Positions 47,277 through 55,492 of a DNA stretch of 64,000 nucleotides are shown here, one piece after another. The notes under the pieces were generated by a model, which did not search any database, was not told where the DNA came from, and saw nothing but the letters and a program-made list of their open reading frames with translations. This stretch comes from Syntrophomonas sp. (GTDB lineage Bacteria; Bacillota; Syntrophomonadia; Syntrophomonadales; Syntrophomonadaceae), in NCBI GenBank assembly GCA_016841425.1, contig JAENZE010000001.1, positions 1 through 64,000 on the forward strand, in the 5' to 3' direction. The position numbers and the translations under genes were made by a program. Numbering within the stretch: position 1 is the stretch's first letter; every line of letters starts with the position of its first letter.

Positions 47277-48719
47277 CTAACTGACGGCAAATTTACTAAT
47301 TAGCTTTTTATCAGGGGTCATGAGGTGAATCGCACATGCCAGGCAGGGGTCAAATGACCTTACTACCCTTACGATTTCAACCGGATTGGCGGGATCAGCC
47401 ACTGGAGTGCCGATAAGAGCTTGCTCCATTGGCCCCTTAACCCCACGCTCATCTCGTGGTGACATATTCCAGGTGCTGGGCACTACGGAATTATATATGG
47501 CAGTCCGTTGGTGCTCAATCTTGTTCCAGTGTCCCAGTGCTCCACGAGGTGCTTCAGTGAGTCCCATACCCTGTGCTGATGCTGGTATTTCATAGGGGGT
47601 AGTCACTGGCTGGCCAGGTACTAATTGTCCCACCCATTCATCCATAGCTTTAGCAACCATCGAGCATTCTACAGCCCGGGCAAAGTGACGGCCCATAACT
47701 GAGAAGGCCTTATTACCCAGTCCCACCACGTCTTTTTGCTTCATAACCCATAGTCTGGCCAGAGGGCCAACTTCCATGGGTTGACCGTTATAACGGGGTG
47801 CTTTAATCCATGAGTAAGCATCTTTCTTTTCAGCATCTGGTTTGACTACTGCTTCAGTAGGTTTATTGCCCCCGGTGTCGTCAGCATACCAGGAATACTT
47901 GACTTCTTCAGCAATCATTTCCGGATCGAAATCTTTATACTGCCCCTGCAGGTAAATACCGGAAGGGAAGTACTTCTCTTTCTTTACATGGTCCATGCCT
48001 TCCTCCAGCGGCATAGCTCCATAGGAGAGCATATTCATGCAGCCCTGGCCAATTTCGAACCAGTCAGAATAAGCTCCAGCCACTGCCTGTACAATGGGAA
48101 TGTAAACATTATCTACAAAACCCTGTAATTCCTGGAGCCGGTACTTAAAATCGATAATTTTTTGTGCATCAGGCACTTCAGTAGTTCCGCCTGGTACTAT
48201 AGCCTGCTGATGAGGCATCTTTCCGCCCCATAGTGCTGTCATTTCGTGAGCTTTGGCACGCATTTTCAGTGCCTGTAAATAAGCATCAACAGCTGCCTTG
48301 TTGACATCATCCGGCAGGCGGAAGTCAGCTTCATATCTTGGAATAAAAGGCGGCACATCCGGTCCCTTAACAAAATCGAGAGCTGCCAGATGGAAAAAGT
48401 GCAGAATATGAGATTGCACATAATTAGACCCTAAAATAAGGTTCCTGATAATCCTCCCATTGGGTGGAGGTTCAATGCCAAAAGCATTGTCTAAGGCCAG
48501 CGTTCCCGCGCTGGCATGAGCTACCGGTCAAACGCCGCAGGTTCTCTGCATTACCTGAACAGCATCCCTGGGATCACGACCCTGCATGATAATTTCCAGG
48601 CCGCGGAACAGCATGCCCATAGACTTGGCATCAGTTACCACACCGCCCTCTACTTCTACCTCAACCGCCAGGTGGCCCTCAATGCGAGTGATTGGATCTA
48701 TTAATATCTTTTCTGCCAT
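47277..48719 (-). CDS. hyaB: [NiFe(Se)] hydrogenase large subunit with in-frame TGA (Sec64) in L1
   Basis: A 480-residue large subunit if TGA at 48528-48530 is read as selenocysteine. It starts MAEKILIDPITRIEGHLAVE (family start, with the proton-path glutamate in RIEGH). The L1 motif reads RTCGV-TGA-PVAHAS; every other hydrogenase of this type has cysteine at the TGA (RxCGVC). The frame stays open on both sides and continues as LALDNAFGIEPPPNGRIIRN. L2 near the end is DPC459LAC462AIH465, followed by a 15-residue tail for the HyaD protease. It overlaps the small-subunit stop by one base (TAATG). Without readthrough only 63 residues would be made. The alternative is a nonsense mutation or sequence error, disfavoured by the adjacent hairpin. 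Confidence 0.9.
48496..48515 (-). promoter_or_regulatory. Candidate bacterial SECIS hairpin
   Basis: On the minus strand, 12 bases after the TGA, GCCAGCG pairs perfectly with CGCTGGC around the loop CGGGAA. The loop occupies about nucleotides 20-25 after the TGA and contains G at its second to fourth positions. This is the placement seen in known bacterial SECIS elements such as fdhF of E. coli, which lie within the coding sequence just after UGA. Confidence 0.7.
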
Positions 48720-49783
48720 TAATTGTCACCCTCTTTCTCATCCTGGTTCTTTTTGGGACCGATACGACCAGTTAGTACATTACCAGCCAGATGACCGGCG
48801 ATACCTACTACTGCTGCTGCCCCCAGTACACCGCCTATCTGATCGACAGTTGCGGTAATGCCAGGTGCTATAGGCATTTCAGGTATTCTTTCGTATATAG
48901 GCCAACCGGGAAATTCGGGTTCCGTACAAGCGATACAGGGTGCGCCTGCCTTAATGCAGGTGTTCACCCCATTGTTCCATAGGCGATAAGTTGAATCACA
49001 GTGGGCGATAGGTCCTTTACAGCCCAACTCCAAGAGACAACCGGGATCGCCAAAATTCCTGGCAAAAATAGCGTTGTCAAAATACTGTCTTCTCTGGCAG
49101 TTATCATGGATTATGCCCTCGAAAAACATGGTAGGACGCCCAAATTTATCCAGTTCGGGCAGATCACCATAAAGCAATACATGAGCTATAGTTCCCACTA
49201 TCCAGTCCGGATGAGGCGGACAGCCGGGAATATTAATGATGGGTACATTCTTAACAATTTCACTTACAGGTTTGCAGTCGGTTGGATTAGGCGGAGTAGC
49301 TGGAATCCCTCCGAATGACGAACAGGTACCGACACTCAAAATTGCCATAGCCTGACTGCCAATCTCTTTTACTGCATCCATAAATTTAAGATGTTCTCCA
49401 TTTTTCTCTCCGATGATGCAGTAATTACCATCGGCACCAACCGGAACAGCACCTTCGACCACCAGGATAAAATTACCTTTATTTTCTTCGACCGTCTTGA
49501 ACAGACCTTCTTCAGTAGCCATGCTTCCAGCTGCGGCCATTACTGTCTGATGGAAACGCAGGCTTATTACTTCCAGTAATACCTTTTCAATATCAGGATG
49601 TACAGAGTTCAGAAGAGATACAGAACATCCGGAACAGCTCCCGCCCTGTATCCATATGACTGGAGGAGCTCCAGCAGCGACTGCTTCTTTCATGAAAGGT
49701 GCCAGGTATCCTGACAGAGATATCGCTGCAGCTCCGCCTGCGCATAATTTAACAAAATTACGACGACTAAGTTTGGTAGGCAT
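48719..49783 (-). CDS. hyaA: [NiFe] hydrogenase small subunit, Tat-exported
   Basis: A 354-residue iron-sulfur subunit. The N-terminus has a twin-arginine signal (SRRNFVKLCAGGAAAISLSG) that would carry the folded enzyme across the membrane. Cluster-binding cysteines are in IQGGSCSGCSVSLLN, SVGTCSSFGGIPA, PGCPPHP (proximal), and in DNCQRRQYFD, GCLLELGCKGP, CIKAGAPCIACTEPEFP (distal/medial). A C-terminal hydrophobic helix (about 315-335) anchors it. This is a group 1, membrane-bound, respiratory type arrangement with the cytochrome b downstream. Confidence 0.96.
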   Translation of the reverse strand: MPTKLSRRNFVKLCAGGAAAISLSGYLAPFMKEAVAAGAPPVIWIQGGSCSGCSVSLLNSVHPDIEKVLLEVISLRFHQTVMAAAGSMATEEGLFKTVEENKGNFILVVEGAVPVGADGNYCIIGEKNGEHLKFMDAVKEIGSQAMAILSVGTCSSFGGIPATPPNPTDCKPVSEIVKNVPIINIPGCPPHPDWIVGTIAHVLLYGDLPELDKFGRPTMFFEGIIHDNCQRRQYFDNAIFARNFGDPGCLLELGCKGPIAHCDSTYRLWNNGVNTCIKAGAPCIACTEPEFPGWPIYERIPEMPIAPGITATVDQIGGVLGAAAVVGIAGHLAGNVLTGRIGPKKNQDEKEGDN

Positions 49784-49889
49784 TTACACTTCCCCCCAAC
49801 TCACATAATATTTTTGTACAATCCCCAATCTTTTATAAAATCAAGAATAAAAATTCCATCTTTATCTCTCTATACCTCTCCGCTAGTCC

Positions 49890-50558
49890 CTAAATCTTGC
49901 CTTTCTTTCTATTCACCTCCTCAAGTAACCAGTCAGTCCATTCTCTGATTCCCTGACCGGTGCGGCCCGATAGCATGAATGTTTGAGCTGTCGGGTTTAT
50001 ATTTTCCAGGTCCTTATGAAACCTTTCCAAACTGAAGTCCGTATATGGCAAAAGATCGATCTTGTTCAATATTACTGCCCGGGATTGATGGAATATTAAT
50101 GGATATTTTAGAGGCTTATCATTTCCTTCCGCGGTGCTCAGCACTACTACTTTATAATCCTCACCCAGGTCAAATTCTGCCGGGCATACCAAATTGCCAA
50201 CGTTTTCTATAAATATAATATCGAGATTACTACTTTCGGGAAGGTCCTTAAAGGCTTTGCCTACCATGCCTGCATCCAGGTGGCAGGTTCCTTCAGTATT
50301 AATCTGTATTACCTGCACGCCTTTCTTTTCGATGCGCTGAGCATCTTGATCTGTATACAGATCTCCTTCAATGACTCCCAGTCTAAGCTGGCCATTTAAT
50401 GCCTCAATGGTTCTCTCCAAAAGAGTGGTCTTGCCGGCTCCCGGAGAACTCATCAAATTAAGAACCAGCATTCCCTGGTTCTTAAAGTCACTTCGATTTT
50501 TTCGGGCCAGGAGTTCATTAGATCCCAGAATATTGCTTTCTAATTTAATTTGGACCAT
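49890..50558 (-). CDS. hypB: Hydrogenase nickel incorporation GTPase HypB
   Basis: A 222-residue GTPase that drives nickel insertion with HypA. P-loop LMSSPGAGKTTLLE, VIEGDLYTDQDAQRI, the metal site TEGTCHLDAGMV, IENVGNLVCPAEFDLGE and NKIDLLPY are all typical. There is no histidine-rich N-terminal nickel-storage stretch, which may be why separate nickel-handling genes (CooT, FmdE) are next door. AAGGAGA precedes the ATG. It lies 5 bases after hypA. Confidence 0.96.
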   Translation of the reverse strand: MVQIKLESNILGSNELLARKNRSDFKNQGMLVLNLMSSPGAGKTTLLERTIEALNGQLRLGVIEGDLYTDQDAQRIEKKGVQVIQINTEGTCHLDAGMVGKAFKDLPESSNLDIIFIENVGNLVCPAEFDLGEDYKVVVLSTAEGNDKPLKYPLIFHQSRAVILNKIDLLPYTDFSLERFHKDLENINPTAQTFMLSGRTGQGIREWTDWLLEEVNRKKGKI

Positions 50559-50563
50559 TTGCT

Positions 50564-50908
50564 TCAGTCTCCTTCGTAATAGTCTATATACAACTCCCGT
50601 CCGGATATGATTTCGGTATTATGGCCTGTACAGTTTGGACATATAAAATAATAATCATTATCAAGAGAAAAGGACTGTCTGCAGTCATGGCAGATGCAAT
50701 TAATATCCCTCTCTTCTATTTCAAGTACTGCACCCATAAACAGCTCTTCTTGTCCAAGTGCTTCAAATGCAAATAGCAGACTATCGGGCAAGGCCATGGA
50801 GAATTTACCCACTACTAATTTAATCTGCGTTATATTTGAAATACCATTTTGTACAGCACTTTCCCGTAATGTATCCAAAATACTTGACATCAAAGCTACT
50901 TCATGCAT
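50564..50908 (-). CDS. hypA: Hydrogenase nickel incorporation protein HypA
   Basis: A 114-residue nickel metallochaperone starting MHEVALMSSILD, where His2 and Glu3 bind nickel. The zinc domain has CHDC and CPNC pairs (CICHDCRQSF, FICPNCTGHN). ATG 50908 is the conserved start; the longer frame to 50995 reads through the leader terminator. It is the first gene of the hydrogenase transcript, preceded by a long leader ending in a terminator hairpin. Confidence 0.95.
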   Translation of the reverse strand: MHEVALMSSILDTLRESAVQNGISNITQIKLVVGKFSMALPDSLLFAFEALGQEELFMGAVLEIEERDINCICHDCRQSFSLDNDYYFICPNCTGHNTEIISGRELYIDYYEGD

Positions 50909-50948
50909 GGTTAGTGTGTACCCCGCAATACATATATAATAAATACAT

Positions 50949-50988
50949 AAAAACAAAAAAATCCGACAATATCGAGATGCCGGATTAA
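50949..50988 (-). terminator. Terminator hairpin in the hypA leader
   Basis: Minus strand AATCCGGCA / TGTCGGATT stem (plus arms 50978-50986 and 50960-50968) followed by TTTTTTGTTTTT, about 40 nt before hypA. It may end the upstream nickel operon, but its position directly before hypA also suits attenuation. Confidence 0.75.
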
Positions 50989-50989
50989 G

Positions 50990-51180
50990 ACGCACAAAAA
51001 CATAGCAGCTGTACCCTTCATGAGCACGCTTTTATGATCTGCCTGACCTGAGCATCTCCTTTTCACAATAGGGGAAGGCATAACCGTTTCCAGTCATACC
51101 CAGGTTCCAGAACCATAGCTGTATACCACAGGCTTCTAGAACTCGGAGAAAAATATTTTTTTGTCCAGATAATAATAAGC
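50990..51180 (-). ncRNA. Candidate structured leader RNA of the hyp/hydrogenase operon
   Basis: On the minus strand, a closing helix GCCTG / CAGGC encloses three further elements: the hairpin GGTTCTGGAACC; an 8-bp stem GGTATGAC / GTTATGCC with loop TGGAAACG; and a weaker C-rich/G-rich pairing (TTCCCC...GGAGA). A terminator follows about 60 nt later. This junction plus expression platform looks like a riboswitch, but it does not match a class I can name. The remaining gap to 51383 is AT-rich with nothing clear. Confidence 0.4.
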
Positions 51181-51383
51181 TCACTTATCACTAATTAAAA
51201 GTAATTATATACTACTACTGCCATTTTTGACAGTCTTACAGCAGGTAATAAATAGCATAATCCAAATGTGATTATATTCTACACAAAAATGGATACTCCT
51301 CTATATAGACATAAATAGACACAAAATTTCATAAAATACAGTTAAAATTTGATTTTCTAACAATCGCCATAGGTAATTATCCG

Positions 51384-52184
51384 TTAAAAACTCTTGGTAA
51401 GAGTAAAAGTACTGATTATATCTTCGTCAGCTACCGAGAACAAATAATTGCCACGAGCGGTCAAAAACAAACTGGACTTTCCATCATCATCAGTTACCAG
51501 GTGATGAGGATAATCATTATTGCTGGTTCCGGTATAAGTAGCCTTGACTTTTGCTCCGGAAAGGGGAAGCCCATTTTTTAATACCTGAATTTCATAGTTT
51601 TCGCCCATCCTGGCATGCTGATAATTGCCGGGTATAATTTCGAGCGGCAGCCCAGCCGGTTCTACCCCATGATGGTGATGATGGCCTACTTCCACAAATA
51701 TTTTGGCATAAAGTTCTTTATCTCCGCTTTCACGGGCATATATTTGTATCAAACCGTCTGCTTCTTCGCCGAGGTTTACCTCAATCATACTCTCGTTTAT
51801 ATGCAGTGGACATTCTCTGGATTTGCCGTACTGCTGCATGAATACCTGGGGATTGGAAAAAGTGTAGTCCTGGTTTGCTTTCATGTTATATCCTTTAAAG
51901 AGATTCAATTTAATTTCTTCGCCATCATGAAAGTGTCCGTGTTCGGTATCCAGGGTCAGCCATATTTCCTGTTCTTGGAACTCTGCTGCTCTCTTAATCT
52001 CTTCCAGTATTATCCGATGATGCACGAGCTGCATTTCCTTAATCCTAGCCTGGACAACTCTGCGCTCGCCAAATATGCTCTCCATAAAAATATTATTCTC
52101 ATCTCCGGGGATTATACGGTCAACTTTTTCCATTAACAATTCTTCTTTACCGTTGCGGTTAATATAGACATTGGCTTCGCACAC
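51384..52184 (-). CDS. CooT nickel-binding domain fused to DUF4198 domain
   Basis: A 266-residue fusion. Residues 1-62 match CooT, a small nickel-binding protein using Cys2 (MCEANVYINRNGKEELLMEKV, FGERRVVQARIKEMQLVHHRIILE). The rest resembles DUF4198, a domain found with nickel/cobalt uptake, including GHFHDGEEIKL, EVGHHHHHGVEP and an Ig-like end (SGAKVKATYTG). The natural five-histidine run is a likely metal site. DUF4198 is normally exported, but no signal peptide is seen, so the protein should be cytoplasmic. GTG start after AAAGGAGG; last gene of the nickel operon. Confidence 0.85.
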   Translation of the reverse strand: MCEANVYINRNGKEELLMEKVDRIIPGDENNIFMESIFGERRVVQARIKEMQLVHHRIILEEIKRAAEFQEQEIWLTLDTEHGHFHDGEEIKLNLFKGYNMKANQDYTFSNPQVFMQQYGKSRECPLHINESMIEVNLGEEADGLIQIYARESGDKELYAKIFVEVGHHHHHGVEPAGLPLEIIPGNYQHARMGENYEIQVLKNGLPLSGAKVKATYTGTSNNDYPHHLVTDDDGKSSLFLTARGNYLFSVADEDIISTFTLTKSF

Positions 52185-52186
52185 GC

Positions 52187-52789
52187 TTATTCGCCTCCTT
52201 TGTCAATACAGCAGGTTGGGCATACAATTTCGTTAGCAGTTATTACTGCACGAGCATCCATAACACCTTCACCGCAAACTGAACACTCAAGGGTTTTACG
52301 AATCTCGGCTTTATCTGGAAAACTAAAATCTACCTCACGCCATTGAAAAATGTCTTCAAATGGCGCAGTCATTATACTCTCAAAAATCTGTCCTAACAGG
52401 TTTTCCTGTTCAGTTTTCTCCTGGGAGGTTAACTCAGCTTTGTTATTGAGTTCACGATAACGAGCAAATAGTGGGCTGCGGTTGGCATTATACTTCTGGG
52501 CTATGCGCACCGCCCTCCCCTTATCTCTGCTGGCAATGGTGTATACTGCCTTACCATAATCTTTGAAGATAAGATTACCTTTTCCAAAGGTGCAGCCTAG
52601 TATAGCTTGAATAGCATCAACCCCGCAGGAATTGGTCTCCACTACCGCCAGCAGTTCCTCATCTCGATCCCTTTCTAACTCCAGATGCTGGATAGCAAAT
52701 TCGGAGGCTCTAACTCCCATTAAGAGTCCAGGACATATATGCCCGTGAAATTGTATGGCTAGTTCCAGGGGAGGCATATCCCTGCACAT
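52187..52789 (-). CDS. FmdE-family protein with C-terminal zinc ribbon
   Basis: A 200-residue protein of the FmdE (formylmethanofuran dehydrogenase subunit E-like) family. The signature ELAIQFHGHICPGLLMGVRASEFA and VVETNSCGVDAIQAILGCTFGKGN holds metal-binding His and Cys residues. The C-terminus has two CxxC pairs (CSVCGEG, CPTCC). Bacterial FmdE proteins are linked to metal and molybdenum/tungsten metabolism. Its place between nickel transporter and CooT genes suggests metal delivery (inference). Confidence 0.88.
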   Translation of the reverse strand: MCRDMPPLELAIQFHGHICPGLLMGVRASEFAIQHLELERDRDEELLAVVETNSCGVDAIQAILGCTFGKGNLIFKDYGKAVYTIASRDKGRAVRIAQKYNANRSPLFARYRELNNKAELTSQEKTEQENLLGQIFESIMTAPFEDIFQWREVDFSFPDKAEIRKTLECSVCGEGVMDARAVITANEIVCPTCCIDKGGE

Positions 52790-52816
52790 ATTAGATCAGC
52801 CACCTTTCTGTTTATT

Positions 52817-53239
52817 CTAAAACTTCTGGTTATCAAATATTTCTCTGACTCTGCTTACCAAACGATCTACCTGCATCGGCAGGGGTTCATCAACAGCTCC
52901 GGTTAGCTCTATACCATAACGGTTAAGGGGAATAAGTACTTTAAGAGCCGATGCAGATGAAACTGCTTCTGCCATGGCAGGCGTAAGTTCTCCAGAATAG
53001 GAGTTGGCGGCCAAAATCGCTACTGAGCCAACTATCAGATTAGCCCGGGTAATCGTCCTGACTACGGCATTTTCTCCACTGGCTCCTTCATTGGCACCTG
53101 CTTTTAACATTACTGAGGTAGCTACCGCATTGGTACCCAGTCCTATAATACTGCATTCCTGTCCCAGTTCATGACGCAGCTTTTCTACTATGACCCGTCC
53201 TATTCCCCCTCCCTGACCATCTATCACAGCAATTATCAC
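52817..53239 (-). CDS. DUF3842 family protein
   Basis: A 140-residue protein starting MIIAVIDGQGGGIGRVIVEKL, a Rossmann-like nucleotide-binding opening. The family has no known function. It recurs next to cobalt/nickel transport genes in Firmicutes, as here, directly after cbiO. No membrane segment. Confidence 0.82.
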   Translation of the reverse strand: MIIAVIDGQGGGIGRVIVEKLRHELGQECSIIGLGTNAVATSVMLKAGANEGASGENAVVRTITRANLIVGSVAILAANSYSGELTPAMAEAVSSASALKVLIPLNRYGIELTGAVDEPLPMQVDRLVSRVREIFDNQKF

Positions 53240-53319
53240 AACATGTAACCCCCCACTTCTATTTCGACATTAGTATAACACAGTAGTTTCATAATTAATA
53301 AGCCATTAATATGGGCAAA

Positions 53320-54057
53320 TTATATGTTCCGCAGGGAATGAGGAACTTCCAGGGAATGTTTTTCCATTAAATTCCCATTACCCATTATATCTCGTGGTTT
53401 GCCATCAGCCGCTATTTGTCCCTGATCCAACAAAATTACCCGGCTGCAGATTTCTAATATAAACTCAAGATCATGAGAAGCTATCAAAGCTGCTTCCTGG
53501 TTATAGGTATTGATAAAATTTATTAACTTACGCCGATACTTCATATCCAAATTAGAGGTTGGTTCATCATAGATGGCCAGCTGTGATTGCATAGCAAGAA
53601 TACCGCCTGCGATAGCAACCAGCCTTTTTTCTCCTCCAGACAGTTGATGTGGTGGTCGGGATTTAAGATGATGAATCCCCAGAACTTCAAGGGCTTCGTT
53701 TACCCTTCGGGCCACTTCTGGCTCTGAAAGACCCATATTGCGAGGTCCAAAAGCTATGTCTTCAAATACTGAAAAATTAAAAACTTGATCATCGCTATCT
53801 TGAAATACCAAGCCTAACTCAGTGTTAAAGCTTCCGGGTAGAATTAATTTGTTATTAAGATAAACTTCACCACTCGAAGGTTTTTCAACCCCGGCAATAA
53901 TTAAAAAAAGACTGGTCTTGCCCGCGCCATTAGGGCCAAGCACTCCAATTTTTTCGCCTCTGGATACATTTAATGATAAGTTATCCAGTATCATACGGTC
54001 CTGCTTATATGCGAAACTTATATTTGATATTCTTAATAGCATTTCGTTATCGGACAT
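53320..54057 (-). CDS. cbiO: Nickel/cobalt ECF transporter ATPase (CbiO-like)
   Basis: A 245-residue ABC ATPase. Walker A is GVLGPNGAGKTSLF, Q-loop VFQDSDDQVFN, signature LSGGEKRLVAIAGGIL, Walker B LAIYDEPTSNLD and the H-loop ALIASHDLEF. The DDQVF segment is typical of energy-coupling-factor ATPases. It lies 3 bases after cbiQ. It powers metal uptake by CbiM and CbiQ. Confidence 0.95.
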   Translation of the reverse strand: MSDNEMLLRISNISFAYKQDRMILDNLSLNVSRGEKIGVLGPNGAGKTSLFLIIAGVEKPSSGEVYLNNKLILPGSFNTELGLVFQDSDDQVFNFSVFEDIAFGPRNMGLSEPEVARRVNEALEVLGIHHLKSRPPHQLSGGEKRLVAIAGGILAMQSQLAIYDEPTSNLDMKYRRKLINFINTYNQEAALIASHDLEFILEICSRVILLDQGQIAADGKPRDIMGNGNLMEKHSLEVPHSLRNI

Positions 54058-54060
54058 TGG

Positions 54061-54831
54061 TTAAACCCCCGGCATATTCAAATAAATCTGTATTGAACTT
54101 ATCATTAGTGCCAGGACGGCAAAAGAGTAACACAGGGTTTTATCCTTCCTGCTCCAACTCATGCATGGGATATAATTTTGTTCAAAGCCGTAACCACGAA
54201 CAGCCAGGGCTCTATATACTCTCTCTGATTGATCAAAACTACGTACCATGATACCACCGATAAGGATTGCATACTCTTTCCAGCTGCTGATCTTATTACC
54301 TGCAAATCCCCTCAATACCATCGCAGTTTTCATCTGCTCTAACTGCCAGTGTAGAGTATACAGGTACCTCAAAGTGAACAGGGTCATATCAGCCAGTATC
54401 CTGGGCAAGCCAAGATTGCGCATCGCAGTAATGATGGTCAGCAAAGGAGTGGTTTCAAACAGAATTACTATTAAAGTTATAATTGACATCACTCTGCTGG
54501 TTATAAGAGTAAATCCAATTAGACCTTCCCGGGTAATTTTAAAAGGACCTGCAGATGCCAGGAGATGTCCTTCTGACAAAAATAGAAGCATAGTACCCGT
54601 TACGAGCACTAGAACAGCTGGAATTTTCCAACGCTTGAGCAGGTTGCGAAAAGGTATACCTGATAAAAAAAAGATCACCGAACAAATAACAAGCATAAAA
54701 ACGGCCAATTCTATACTTTTAACCATAGCAAAAGAAAAAAGCAGCAGGGTAAAAGCGAGCAGTTTTGATCTGGGTTCCCATTGGTGAAAGATGTTATTCG
54801 ATTGGCAATCTGTGTTTATCAATGTTTTCAT
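54061..54831 (-). CDS. cbiQ: Nickel/cobalt ECF transporter permease (CbiQ-like)
   Basis: A 256-residue membrane protein with about five or six helices. The ECF T-component signature is visible: MVLRGFAGNKISSW (A-R-G) and VYRALAVRGYGFEQNY, coupling helices that touch the ATPase. It lies between cbiM and cbiO. Confidence 0.93.
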   Translation of the reverse strand: MKTLINTDCQSNNIFHQWEPRSKLLAFTLLLFSFAMVKSIELAVFMLVICSVIFFLSGIPFRNLLKRWKIPAVLVLVTGTMLLFLSEGHLLASAGPFKITREGLIGFTLITSRVMSIITLIVILFETTPLLTIITAMRNLGLPRILADMTLFTLRYLYTLHWQLEQMKTAMVLRGFAGNKISSWKEYAILIGGIMVRSFDQSERVYRALAVRGYGFEQNYIPCMSWSRKDKTLCYSFAVLALMISSIQIYLNMPGV

Positions 54832-54849
54832 AAAATGAACCCCACATAA

Positions 54850-55491
54850 TTATAGTTTTGTTTCAAGTATTTCTGGCTTAACCTGTTTAAGATAGTTGAG
54901 TACCAAAGCCGTAATAATACCTTCGATAATTACCAATGGAATATGCCCAAGAGCGCCAGCATAAATCGCAATTTTCTCGGTATCTGCATTAATATTGGAC
55001 GGAATGAAATTAATAAGAATGACTACAAAAAGAACGACACTGAGGGCAATTCCTATTGAACCGGAAACGAAGCCCACAATGGAGTGGCGTATGGGATTAT
55101 ATTGGGGATTGCTGAATCTACAGTATATGAAGCTGCTCACCATAGCAGGTAATCCCATAATAACAGCATTGATTCCAAGAGTAGTAAGCCCTCCATGGCC
55201 AAACATCACGGCCTGAAGGAACAGGGCTACCAGTATCGCTGGAAAAGCGAAATATCCCAGTATCGCTCCCAGGAGGCCGTTTAATATCAGGTGTACACTG
55301 GTAGGGGGTACAGGTATATGAATTAAAGAGGCTGCAAAAAATGCTGCAGTAAGAAGGGAAGCTTTAGGTATAGAACGCACTGTTTCCCCGGACTGGTTTA
55401 TTTTTTTTATCGAATAGCCTGCTGCCACCAGGGTAAGTCCGTAACCAGCCGCACATACACCTGCAGAGAGCATTCCATCTGGAATATGCAT
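54850..55491 (-). CDS. cbiM: Nickel/cobalt transporter substrate-binding component (CbiM)
   Basis: A 213-residue membrane protein whose mature start MHIPDGMLS provides the His2-dependent metal site. Further ligands are expected in PPTSVHLILNGLLGAILG and MFGHGGLTTLGIN. ATG 55491 is chosen because this N-terminus is essential in the family. It begins within a base of the stop of the preceding gene. With hydrogenase and HypAB next door, nickel is a more likely substrate than cobalt (inference). Confidence 0.95.
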   Translation of the reverse strand: MHIPDGMLSAGVCAAGYGLTLVAAGYSIKKINQSGETVRSIPKASLLTAAFFAASLIHIPVPPTSVHLILNGLLGAILGYFAFPAILVALFLQAVMFGHGGLTTLGINAVIMGLPAMVSSFIYCRFSNPQYNPIRHSIVGFVSGSIGIALSVVLFVVILINFIPSNINADTEKIAIYAGALGHIPLVIIEGIITALVLNYLKQVKPEILETKL

Positions 55492-55492
55492 G

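Noticed and set aside
47277-48719. Reading the hydrogenase large subunit as a broken pseudogene
   Set aside because: Only one stop, exactly at an invariant cysteine, no frame shift, intact neighbours and a matching hairpin. Selenocysteine is the simpler reading, though a sequence error cannot be excluded here.
50990-51180. SRP RNA or tRNA-Sec (selC) before hypA
   Set aside because: AGGTCAGGC recalls SRP RNA, but the GGAAGG/AGCAGC partner is missing; no tRNA fold with a TCA anticodon can be drawn.
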